This document shows, piece after piece, positions 1 to 6,637 of a DNA stretch of 19,222 nt. The notes beneath the pieces are model-generated. The model did not search any database. It was not told where the DNA came from and saw only the letters and a program-made list of their open reading frames with translations. Position 1 is the first letter of the stretch. Every line of letters begins with the position of its first letter. This DNA is from DT-110 sp964342305 (GTDB lineage Bacteria; Bacteroidota; Bacteroidia; Chitinophagales; Saprospiraceae), in contig CAYFGK010000134.1 of assembly GCA_964342305.1 (NCBI GenBank), positions 1 to 19,222 on the forward strand, given 5' to 3'. The translations under genes and the position numbers were made by a program.

Positions 1-83
1 TCGGCATTTGCGCCAGGGTCAGTTTTACACGCAGCCAGGACCATCAGGCCCAGCCACAGGAGGACGAGTGTTGAACGTGTCAT
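1..83 (-). CDS. Lipoprotein, N-terminal fragment (gene runs off the window)
   Basis: Reading the minus strand from the ATG at 83 gives 27 codons with no stop before the window edge. The peptide begins with Met-Thr-Arg, continues with a hydrophobic stretch (about residues 5-18, rich in Leu, Val and Trp) and reaches a lipobox-like Leu-Ala-Ala-Cys with Cys at residue 19, followed by Lys-Thr-Asp-Pro. This is a standard lipoprotein signal peptide, so the product should be lipid-anchored in the cell envelope. The mature domain lies outside the window, so no function can be given. The gene is divergent from the epimerase gene starting at 269. Confidence 0.75.
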   Translation of the reverse strand, partial: MTRSTLVLLWLGLMVLAACKTDPGANA

Positions 84-268
84 TTTGGATATGTTTTGGT
101 TTTCAGTGCTCTTACATTGTTAAAATTAACGTATTTGTCACAGATTGACCCTAGAATGGCAATGCCTTTTTGCCGAAAGGCAGAATAGTTAGGTCGAAGA
201 GTTGGGATCGGGGGCAAACTTTTTAGCCTCCGCCAGCATTATGGAAGCGTATAAAACACCAAAACGAT
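84..268. other. Divergent intergenic region with a small hairpin
   Basis: This 185-bp spacer separates the lipoprotein gene (minus) from the epimerase gene (plus), so it should carry both promoters. I see no convincing TAnnTTTG box for either gene. A perfect 7-bp stem (TGCCTTT at 163-169, AAAGGCA at 176-182, 6-nt loop) is the only clear structure. Confidence 0.4.
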
Positions 269-1171
269 ATGCCAACTGTACTAATCGGTGGCGGCACGGG
301 CCTCATCGGTACCCGCCTGAGCGAACGTTTGTCCGACAAGGGTTATACCGTTACCCACCTGAGCCGTACGGCCGCCCCGGAAGCCCGGTTCCCGGCCTAC
401 GCCTGGGACCCGGCCGAAAAAACCATTGATCAAGAGGCAGTGACCGCAGCCGACTACGTCATCAACCTGGCCGGAGCGGGCATCGCCGACCGCCCCTGGA
501 CCGAAGCACGCAAACAGCTCATCATCGACAGCCGGGTACAATCTACCGACTTGCTACGCGAAACCTTCGAGAAAACCGGTCACCAACCACAGGTTTTTGT
601 GAGCAGTGCTGCCATCGGTTACTACGGTGATCGCGGCGATACTGTAATGGATGAGACCGATCATCCCGGCACCGGTTTTTTGTCGGAAAGCTGTATTGAG
701 TGGGAAAAGGCCATTGGCCGGGTACGCCAGACGGGCCTGCGCACCGTAGGCATCCGCGTCGGCCTGGTGCTTTCGCCAAAAGGGGGAGCACTGGAGAAGA
801 TGTTGATCCCCCTGAAATTTGGTGTTTCCGGCTATTTTGGAAATGGCCAGCAATGGTATTCCTGGATCCATATCGACGATCTCTGCGATCTTTTCATCCA
901 CGCTTTAGAGCAAGGCACCATGAGTGGTATGTACAACGGGGTAGCCCCCAATCCGGTCCGCAATAAAAAGCTTGCGCAGGTGCTATCCAGGGCTTCCGCC
1001 AAAAAAAGTATAGTGCTCCCGGTCCCGGCTTTTTTGCTCCGCATAGGGTTAGGCGAAATGGCGGATACCGTACTGTGCAGCACCCGCGTCAGCAGCGCTA
1101 AGACGGAGGATACCGGTTTTGTGTACCAGTTTCCGGAGTTGGAGCCGGCTTTACGTGATTTGATCTCCTGA
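269..1171 (+). CDS. TIGR01777-family NAD(P)-dependent sugar epimerase-like protein (SDR39U1/YfcH type)
   Basis: The 300-residue protein is an extended short-chain dehydrogenase. It opens with the Rossmann nucleotide-binding motif GGGTGLIG (residues 7-14). The family block NLAGAGIADRPW (66-77), followed by the RKQLIIDSRV stretch, is typical of the TIGR01777/YfcH/SDR39U1 group. SSAAIGYYG (112-120) carries the Ser and Tyr region of the active site. The C-terminal part, from about residue 250, looks like the DUF1731 tail, with Gly-Phe-Val-Tyr and an Ala-Leu-Arg-Asp-Leu-Ile end. Length matches the family. The physiological substrate of these proteins is unknown; NAD(P) binding is inferred from the fold. 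It is a single gene, convergent with the HAD-type gene across a hairpin. Confidence 0.9.
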   Translation: MPTVLIGGGTGLIGTRLSERLSDKGYTVTHLSRTAAPEARFPAYAWDPAEKTIDQEAVTAADYVINLAGAGIADRPWTEARKQLIIDSRVQSTDLLRETFEKTGHQPQVFVSSAAIGYYGDRGDTVMDETDHPGTGFLSESCIEWEKAIGRVRQTGLRTVGIRVGLVLSPKGGALEKMLIPLKFGVSGYFGNGQQWYSWIHIDDLCDLFIHALEQGTMSGMYNGVAPNPVRNKKLAQVLSRASAKKSIVLPVPAFLLRIGLGEMADTVLCSTRVSSAKTEDTGFVYQFPELEPALRDLIS

Positions 1172-1178
1172 AGATTCC

Positions 1179-1250
1179 AGACTAAAAGAGGCTAGATAGA
1201 AGAAAGAGACTGTCTAGATCTTCTATCTAGCCGTCTGGCATCTTTAGTCT
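1179..1250. terminator. Convergent hairpin, probable bidirectional terminator
   Basis: Two nested inverted repeats lie here. The outer arms are AGACTAAA (1179-1186) and TTTAGTCT (1243-1250). The inner arms are a perfect 14-bp pair (1190-1203 and 1219-1232) around a 15-nt loop. The element sits between two convergent genes, and its right outer arm contains the stop codon of the minus-strand gene. There is no long T-tract, so its role as a terminator is inferred from position and stem strength. Confidence 0.6.
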
Positions 1251-1678
1251 TTAAAGACTTCAATTTCGTGCTTCTCCACCACCAGATCCGTGAACTTCCC
1301 TTTGAAGCGGGTAGCCTTCACGATGTGGTTATCGATCCAGTGGTAGTTGCCGCCGCGGGGCTTACCGAACAGGATACCGTGGTATTTGAAGTTGTGCTTA
1401 TTGAGCCACTCTTCGGTAACCGCCCGATGCTCTTCGGTACGGGAAGTGAAGAAGGTGATTACGTGCCCTTCCTCGTACCATTTGTTGCAGATCCGGAGGG
1501 CATCCGGGTAGGGCATGCAGGTAAGCATGCGTTCGGGCTCCTCGTTGGGGATGTCGTCGCAAATAGTGCCGTCGATATCGATCAGAAAATTCTTTACATC
1601 CTCGGGTAACTGAGGGCTGATGGCTTCACCTTTCTCATTAAAGGCCGCGTGCAGCGATTGGTCTTTTTTCTCGCTCAT
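1244..1678 (-). CDS. HAD-superfamily phosphatase-like protein, small cap-less form
   Basis: This is a 144-residue soluble protein. It carries HAD motif I as FLIDIDGTIC (Asp34 nucleophile, Asp36 acid/base), motif II as FFTSRT (Thr78/Ser79), a motif III lysine in GKPRGG (Lys106) and a late acidic position in HWIDN (Asp116). The spacing leaves no room for a large cap domain. From memory, close relatives in Bacteroidota are often labelled phosphoheptose isomerase, but the visible motifs are those of a HAD phosphotransferase, not a SIS-domain isomerase. The roughly 25-residue charged N-terminal extension precedes the fold. The substrate is unknown. The ATG at 1678 is the only good start seen. A weak upstream TTG-N17-TATTTTTT (1730 to 1703 on the minus strand) could be its promoter. 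Confidence 0.85.
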   Translation of the reverse strand: MSEKKDQSLHAAFNEKGEAISPQLPEDVKNFLIDIDGTICDDIPNEEPERMLTCMPYPDALRICNKWYEEGHVITFFTSRTEEHRAVTEEWLNKHNFKYHGILFGKPRGGNYHWIDNHIVKATRFKGKFTDLVVEKHEIEVFKD

Positions 1679-1985
1679 GGATGCTTGGATTATGCTCCGT
1701 TAAAAAAATACAGCCTCCTGACCGTACCAAAGTAGGCGGGAGGCAAAACGATGGTTATTTCGACGGTTTTGATTAGGTTGAGGGCGGACATCGGACGAAT
1801 CTACCTGATAAGTCCGAATGAAGTACAAAAGTGCAAAAAAAAGGAATGGAACTCAAACCCGGTCTTCGGCAAAAATGCTCTTTGTCCGACACCCGGGAGG
1901 ACTTGAATCGTAAAGACGCGATGCATCGCGTCTCCATGCATCGCGTCTTCATTGGTTACAAGCTGAATCTCAACCTGATCCTCCA
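1679..1985. other. Intergenic region of 307 bp without a supported gene
   Basis: The region separates two minus-strand genes. It contains a 6-bp inverted repeat (TCGGAC at 1791-1796, GTCCGA at 1812-1817), an A-rich stretch near 1836-1843, and the palindromic repeat described separately. A 62-codon minus-strand reading frame crosses it, but that frame runs through the palindromic repeat, has no recognisable domain and has no supporting signals. Confidence 0.5.
1914..1950. repeat. 20-bp perfect palindrome plus an extra half-copy
   Basis: AGACGCGATGCATCGCGTCT at 1914-1933 is a perfect palindrome. Its right half is repeated directly: ATGCATCGCGTCT occurs at 1921-1933 and again at 1936-1948, 15 bp apart. 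It lies about 35 bp downstream of the M23 peptidase gene's stop, so it could form a hairpin in that transcript. From memory, GATGCATCGCGTCT-like intergenic repeats occur in many copies in other bacteria, including cyanobacteria; I cannot check this here. Confidence 0.75.
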
Positions 1986-2870
1986 TCAAAAACTAATATA
2001 GTCGATCGGATTCATCGGCTTCCCGTTGTACCACATCTCAAAATGAAGGTGCGGCCCATCCGACTGGGTACCGGTGTTTCCGATGATGGCAATAGCTTCT
2101 CCGGCCTTGACGTAGCTGCCGGCCTCTTTCAGCAGAGAAGAGTTGTGCTTATAGAAGGTGATGATGTTATTATCGTGTTGTATCCCAATAGTATTTCCGG
2201 TTTCCAGGGTCCAGTCTGAAATAAAGACGTATCCATCAAGGGCGGCTTTGATGGGGGTATTTTTGGGAGCGAGGACGTCTACCCCGAGATGTTCTTTATC
2301 GGGAGCAAAGGGAGCACTGATCTCTCCGTTCAGAGGCGGCACAAAATAGATCTGTGCCAGGCTGGTACGTCGGTTCTGGAAGCTGCGGTCCTGGCCGCTT
2401 TGTACGATTGCTCCGATCTGATCGAGTTCCACTTCTTTGCGCAGTTGCTCATCTACATCGGAGGGTGCAACGGGTTCGATGGAGTCGAGTGAACCTTCTG
2501 CTTCGCCACTCATCCGGATATCATCCTCCGTTTCTACATCATTGACCAACATTTTCTGGACATTCTCGTAATACAAGTCATAAGCCTGAACCTGGGCTTC
2601 GAGGGAATCGATAGATCGGGTAAGCACCCGCACTTCCTGCTGGGCGATTCCGGTTCCGTAGCCGGGAATGTACTTCTTCAGGGGAGTGACAGCGATCAAA
2701 GCTACCACAATGATGGCTACTACGACCACGATGGAGGACAGGAGAATATAAAAGTTCAGCATGGTCAGGCGATACGAGCCAACTTCTTCGAAGGTCTCGT
2801 CGTTCATGATGACCAGGCGGTAGATGTGCCGGAGATTCTGTAGCCGTTCTTTCAGCGCGTTCCATTTCAT
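1986..2870 (-). CDS. Membrane-anchored M23 (LytM-type) metallopeptidase
   Basis: The 294-residue protein has a basic N-terminal cytoplasmic segment (residues 1-37), one transmembrane helix (about 38-62), a probable coiled-coil/linker (about 75-160) and a C-terminal M23 domain (about 180-294). The zinc ligands of the family are present: His194 and Asp198 in HLGVD, and His276 in HLHFE. The additional catalytic histidines are His242 (in YKHNSS) and His274, so the enzyme should be active. M23 enzymes cut peptide cross-links in peptidoglycan; the coiled-coil plus M23 layout also resembles cell-division and shape regulators, but a specific partner cannot be named. It diverges from porW, and its promoter lies immediately upstream. 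Confidence 0.93.
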   Translation of the reverse strand: MKWNALKERLQNLRHIYRLVIMNDETFEEVGSYRLTMLNFYILLSSIVVVVAIIVVALIAVTPLKKYIPGYGTGIAQQEVRVLTRSIDSLEAQVQAYDLYYENVQKMLVNDVETEDDIRMSGEAEGSLDSIEPVAPSDVDEQLRKEVELDQIGAIVQSGQDRSFQNRRTSLAQIYFVPPLNGEISAPFAPDKEHLGVDVLAPKNTPIKAALDGYVFISDWTLETGNTIGIQHDNNIITFYKHNSSLLKEAGSYVKAGEAIAIIGNTGTQSDGPHLHFEMWYNGKPMNPIDYISF

Positions 2871-2877
2871 AAGGCCG

Positions 2878-2910
2878 CAAAGATAGTCGATTGCACCTTT
2901 CCCGTGGCAA
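2878..2910 (-). promoter_or_regulatory. Promoter for the M23 peptidase gene, nearly leaderless
   Basis: On the minus strand TATCTTTG (2885 to 2878) matches the Bacteroidota -7 box TAnnTTTG exactly. A TTG (2910 to 2908) lies 22 nt upstream as a -33 element. Only 7 nt separate the box from the ATG at 2870, so the transcript would have almost no 5' leader. A 6-bp hairpin (GTGGCA 2904-2909, TGCCAC 2915-2920) overlaps the -33 element. Confidence 0.6.
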
Positions 2911-3014
2911 AAGCTGCCACTAACCCACCTTGCATTTTGTGGGTGAAAAGGTTAAAATACCCGTTGGATCTATAATAAAAAGAGGTTCCAACAGTTTAAA
3001 TAAGTGCTTCAAAG

Positions 3015-3047
3015 TTAGAGCTTCCGCGGCAGGTTGCGGTATATTTG
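3015..3047 (+). promoter_or_regulatory. Candidate promoter for porW
   Basis: TATATTTG (3040-3047) matches TAnnTTTG. The upstream element is weak: TTAG at 3015-3018, 21 nt away, is the nearest TTG-like sequence. Transcription would start near 3053 and leave a leader of roughly 28 nt before the ATG at 3081. Confidence 0.5.
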
Positions 3048-3080
3048 CGGGGCTTTAACCATTCTTTTGCATAAATTGAT

Positions 3081-5999
3081 ATGGGTTTGAAAAGGAAAAC
3101 GTTAGCGGTCCTGATTTTAGTGGGTGTTGGTCTGATTTCTTCCTGTGTAACTCAAAAGAGTAAGGATGACCTGTCGGGCCTGGGAAAGGTGTATCACAAC
3201 ACCACGGCACGATATAACGGCTATTTCAATGCCAAGGAGTTGATGGCCGAATCAATGCTTACCCTGCAGGATCAGCAGCAGGACCGGTACAGTCAGCTAC
3301 TCGATATTTACCCCTACTCTCCGGAAACGAATATCCAGCCAATTAAATCCAACCTCGACCAGGCCATTGAAAAGTGTTCCCGCGTGGTGGCCCTGCACCG
3401 GCAGTCTGACTGGACCGATGATTGCTATCTGCTGGTAGGCAAGGCGCAGTACCTGGGACAGGACTACGAGTCAGCCGAGGAGACACTGCGATATCTGATC
3501 AATAATTACGATCCGGTGGAGGAAGCAAAAGATGAACTCCGGGCCGAACAATCCGCTGAAAAATCCGAGAAAAAAGTCAGTGCCAAAAAACTGGCCCGTC
3601 AGCGCAAAAAAGAAGCCAAAAAACGCCGCAAAGAATACAACCGCGAAGTACGCCGTCGCAAAAAAGGTAAGAGCGCCCGTAACGAAAGCCTGAAAGAGGA
3701 ATTGAAAGAAGATGAGCCCGCCGTTGATCTGGCAGCGAAGGAAGAAGCCAAGGCCAACCGCATCATCACCGATGAAGATGTGGAACTTCCCGAAAACTAT
3801 TTCATGAAGCACCGCCCGGCTTTTCAGGAAGGTCAGATATGGCTCGCCAAGGTATTGATCGAACGGGCGAATTACGATGGAGCTGCCCGCCTGCTCAACG
3901 AGCGCCAGGAAGATCCCCGCATGTTTGATGACTTAAAAGAAGAGCTCTGGACAACCCAGGCTTACCTTTATTTTGCTCAGGAGGAATATCAACTGGCGAT
4001 CGCTCCGCTCCAGAATGCCGTGCAATTTGCTAACGACCGGGAGCAGAAGGCCCGGTACTCCTTTATTCTTGCCCAACTCCAGGAGCGCGCCGGTCAATCC
4101 GGGCAGGCAGTGGCCAGCTACGAGGAAGCCATCAAATACAGCAATGACTACGAACTGGAATTTAACGCCCGCCTCAATATGACCATCGGCGGCTATCGGG
4201 CCGGATCCCAGGCGCCATCCAAAGCGCTGGCTGACCTCGAAAAATTGCTAAAGGACGATAAGAACATCGATTACGCCGACCAGATCTATTTTGCCATGGC
4301 GGAGATCGCATTAAAAAATGGTCAGAAGCAGGAAGGCATTGAGTACTTACGGAAAAGCCTGGCAATGGGTGCCGGCAATCAGGCCCAGCGGGCAGAGGCT
4401 TACCTTACTCTCGGGGACCTTTACTATGAGGATGAGGAATTTGTACAGGCCAAACTCTATTTCGACAGCACCCTAACGGCCATGCCTAAGACCGACCTTC
4501 GCTACACAAGGGTCGAAAAACTGGCGACCAACCTCACCGATATCGCCACCAACCTAACGATTATAGAAACGAAGGATTCCCTGCTCCGAATCGGTGATCT
4601 ATCCGTAGATGAACAGCGGGAATTTGCCTATAACCTGCTGAAAAAAGAACAGGAGGCAGCTCGTCAGGCTGCTGCCGCCGCGAATAACCCAACGAACAAC
4701 GCAGGGCGACCTATCGCTCAGCGGCAGGATATCAGCCTGAACGGCCCCGCCCTTAAAGCGGAGAGTTCCTTCTTTGCCTACGACGATCGCAGCATCAAAA
4801 GAGGCAAGCGCGACTTCCAGGCAAAATGGGGTAATCGCAGCCTGCAAGACAACTGGAGACGTTCCAACACCCGCGGATTGGAAACGAACACCACCACCGA
4901 AGAACAAGAAGAAGAAATTGTTGCCGCCGCAGCCTCCGCCCTGACCGATGAACAATTGGATCAACTGCTGGCCGATGTACCCCGGACCGAATCCGATAAA
5001 CGCCGGGCCGAATTAGCCATTCTCGAGGCCATGTTCCAGTTGGGATCACTCTACCGCGATCGCCTCGACAACAACCAGAAATCCATCGAGATCCTGGAGG
5101 AAATGAACGAACGTTTCCCACGTAACAACTACCAACTCGACTCCTGGTATTATCTGTACCTCGCTTACCGCAACGAAGGCGATATTGCCAACTCCGACCG
5201 GTACAAGGAAATGATCCTCGATAAATACTCCAGTTCCACCTACGCTCAGGTACTGCGTAATCCCGATTACGCTAAGGATCTTGCCAACAAAGAAAAAGAG
5301 ATCAACCTTTTTTACGATCAGGCACTAAAAGCCTTCGAAAGTGGTGAGCACGCCAGGGCCAAACAAATGGCCGATCAGGCCAAAGTACGCTTTGGGGTGG
5401 ATAATCCCCTGCAACCTCGTTTTGCTTTACTGACCGCCATGTGTATCGGCGGACTGGAAGGTGAAGATGCCTATAAACAGGCACTGTCGGAGGTGATTTC
5501 CAAATACGCCGATACCGACGCCCAACGTCGGGCCCGGGAAATCCTCCGTATTCTCGGTGGCGCCACCGCCGCCCTCCCCGGCGAAGCCGAGGAGCAGACC
5601 AATACCAAGTTCACCATGGAAGAAAAACAGGTACACTACATCCTCGTTGTTTTCAATGGGGAAGTGAACCTGAATAAAGCCAAAATAGCCGTTTCGGATT
5701 ACCACCGTGAGTACCACAAACTCGACCGCCTCCAAATATCGAACGTATTTCTGGGCTCTACCCCCCAGGATCGTTTGCCCATCCTCATTGTTCGCCGTTT
5801 CAAGGACATGGAGGAATCCATGAAATACTACCAGGGAGCGATGCAGAATTCCGGTGAATACATTCCCGAAGGGACCGAGTATCAGGTCTTCGCCGTAAGC
5901 CTGAACAACTACCGCGAGATCCTGCGCAAGAAAAGTCTGAATGGATATAAAGCCTTTTTCGAAAGCAATTACTTCAATTCGGGCCGGGGAAGTAGGTGA
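3081..5999 (+). CDS. porW: Type IX secretion system lipoprotein PorW/SprE-like, TPR protein
   Basis: The 972-residue protein starts with a lipoprotein signal peptide (hydrophobic residues 8-20, Ile-Ser-Ser-Cys lipobox, Cys22). The family-typical block YHNTTARYNGYFNA (38-51) follows. TPR-like helical repeats cover about 85-150, 250-500 and 660-840. Between about 150 and 235 lies a segment very rich in Lys, Arg and Glu, probably a long charged helix. A conserved C-terminal domain (about 845-955) begins near HYILVVFNGE. PorW/SprE proteins are outer-membrane-associated lipoproteins needed for type IX secretion and, in gliding species, motility. The start is supported by the signal peptide and the upstream promoter. 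No other T9SS gene is in the window, which is normal because these genes are scattered. Confidence 0.9.
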   Translation: MGLKRKTLAVLILVGVGLISSCVTQKSKDDLSGLGKVYHNTTARYNGYFNAKELMAESMLTLQDQQQDRYSQLLDIYPYSPETNIQPIKSNLDQAIEKCSRVVALHRQSDWTDDCYLLVGKAQYLGQDYESAEETLRYLINNYDPVEEAKDELRAEQSAEKSEKKVSAKKLARQRKKEAKKRRKEYNREVRRRKKGKSARNESLKEELKEDEPAVDLAAKEEAKANRIITDEDVELPENYFMKHRPAFQEGQIWLAKVLIERANYDGAARLLNERQEDPRMFDDLKEELWTTQAYLYFAQEEYQLAIAPLQNAVQFANDREQKARYSFILAQLQERAGQSGQAVASYEEAIKYSNDYELEFNARLNMTIGGYRAGSQAPSKALADLEKLLKDDKNIDYADQIYFAMAEIALKNGQKQEGIEYLRKSLAMGAGNQAQRAEAYLTLGDLYYEDEEFVQAKLYFDSTLTAMPKTDLRYTRVEKLATNLTDIATNLTIIETKDSLLRIGDLSVDEQREFAYNLLKKEQEAARQAAAAANNPTNNAGRPIAQRQDISLNGPALKAESSFFAYDDRSIKRGKRDFQAKWGNRSLQDNWRRSNTRGLETNTTTEEQEEEIVAAAASALTDEQLDQLLADVPRTESDKRRAELAILEAMFQLGSLYRDRLDNNQKSIEILEEMNERFPRNNYQLDSWYYLYLAYRNEGDIANSDRYKEMILDKYSSSTYAQVLRNPDYAKDLANKEKEINLFYDQALKAFESGEHARAKQMADQAKVRFGVDNPLQPRFALLTAMCIGGLEGEDAYKQALSEVISKYADTDAQRRAREILRILGGATAALPGEAEEQTNTKFTMEEKQVHYILVVFNGEVNLNKAKIAVSDYHREYHKLDRLQISNVFLGSTPQDRLPILIVRRFKDMEESMKYYQGAMQNSGEYIPEGTEYQVFAVSLNNYREILRKKSLNGYKAFFESNYFNSGRGSR

Positions 6000-6016
6000 T
6001 GATGATACAGGTGTGA

Positions 6017-6086
6017 GAGGTTTGAAGTGTGAGGTTTGAAGTGTGAGGTTTGAAGTGTGAAGTGTGAAGTGTGAAGTGTGAGGTGT
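6017..6086. repeat. Ten tandem 7-bp units
   Basis: Ten in-phase heptamers fill 70 bp immediately after porW. The order is GAGGTTT and GAAGTGT alternating three times, then GAAGTGT three more times, then GAGGTGT. The consensus is GA(A/G)GT(G/T)T. The array lies between the porW stop and the DUF3817 gene. No coding role is apparent; the minus-strand frame that crosses it is a low-complexity artefact. Confidence 0.85.
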
Positions 6087-6176
6087 GAGATTTACATCTT
6101 TTAAGCTGGTACCTGAAGTCCTTAACACCTCAATGTGTCCAAGTACCAGATACCCAATCCCAGATACACGAAATTC

Positions 6177-6482
6177 ATGAACAACGAACGCCTACTGCAA
6201 TTCCTGCGAATAGTCGCCATTCTGGAAGGGATTAGTTATTTGTCCTTTGCGATCACGATGCCCCTGAAGTATTGGTACGATATGCACGGGCCAAACTACG
6301 TGGTGGGGATGGCTCACGGTTTACTTTTCATATCCTACCTCATCGCAGTTGGTCTGAGCGCCCTGCGCTTCAAATGGTCATTCAAGAATACGTTTCTGAG
6401 CGGACTGGCGTCGCTCATTCCATTTGGGACCTTTGTGATGGATCACCGCTTTTTCCGCCACGAGGCCAGGAAGTGGACGTAA
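6177..6482 (+). CDS. DUF3817 small integral membrane protein
   Basis: From the ATG at 6177 the product has 101 residues and three hydrophobic segments (about 9-27, 40-60 and 68-85). It carries the DUF3817 signatures EGISYL, MPLKYW, a Gly-Met-Ala-His-Gly-Leu-Leu-Phe block and SLIPFGTFVMD. A longer frame with a GTG start at 6135 exists, but its 14 extra residues derive from repetitive ACCAGATACCC-type sequence and fall outside the domain, so the inner ATG is preferred. The function of DUF3817 proteins is not known to me beyond inner-membrane location. The gene stands alone between simple-repeat arrays. Confidence 0.85.
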   Translation: MNNERLLQFLRIVAILEGISYLSFAITMPLKYWYDMHGPNYVVGMAHGLLFISYLIAVGLSALRFKWSFKNTFLSGLASLIPFGTFVMDHRFFRHEARKWT

Positions 6483-6544
6483 AGGGTATCCGCTTCAAAG
6501 CACCTTTTTCATTAAGCTTTGAAAATGAGAACCTTAAAAGGTGT

Positions 6545-6574
6545 AGGTTGAGGTTGAGGTTGAGGTTGAGGTTA
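6545..6574. repeat. Five tandem 6-bp units (AGGTTG)
   Basis: Four AGGTTG units and a final AGGTTA lie about 60 bp after the DUF3817 stop. The G-rich strand resembles a telomere-like repeat only superficially. The tract sits between two convergent gene ends. Confidence 0.85.
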
Positions 6575-6596
6575 AGTACTCTGTAATCTATTACCA

Positions 6597-6634
6597 TTCA
6601 CACTTCAACTTCTGATTTCAAACTTCTGATCTCT
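6597..6634. repeat. Degenerate inverted counterpart of the 7-bp repeats
   Basis: The minus strand here reads GAAGTTTGAA, TCAGAAGTTGAAGTGTGAA and nearby TCAGA words, which share the GAAGTGT/GAAGTTT units of the array at 6017-6086 but in the opposite orientation. It directly abuts the end of the transglycosylase gene. Confidence 0.55.
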
Positions 6635-6637
6635 GAT

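Noticed and set aside
1801..1989. 62-codon minus-strand frame in the spacer after the M23 gene
   Set aside because: It overlaps the palindromic repeat, overlaps the M23 stop region, and has no domain or start signal.
4599..5121. Overlapping minus-strand frames of 108-121 codons
   Set aside because: They are antisense to porW in a region with strong codon constraint on the plus strand and show low-complexity Gly/Phe-rich products.
5427..6128. 233-codon minus-strand frame opposite the end of porW
   Set aside because: It is antisense to the well-supported porW gene, and its N terminus is encoded by the 7-bp simple-repeat array.
6545..6574. Telomere-like G-rich repeat suggesting a chromosome end
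   Set aside because: Only five hexamers lie between ordinary genes; a short microsatellite explains it.
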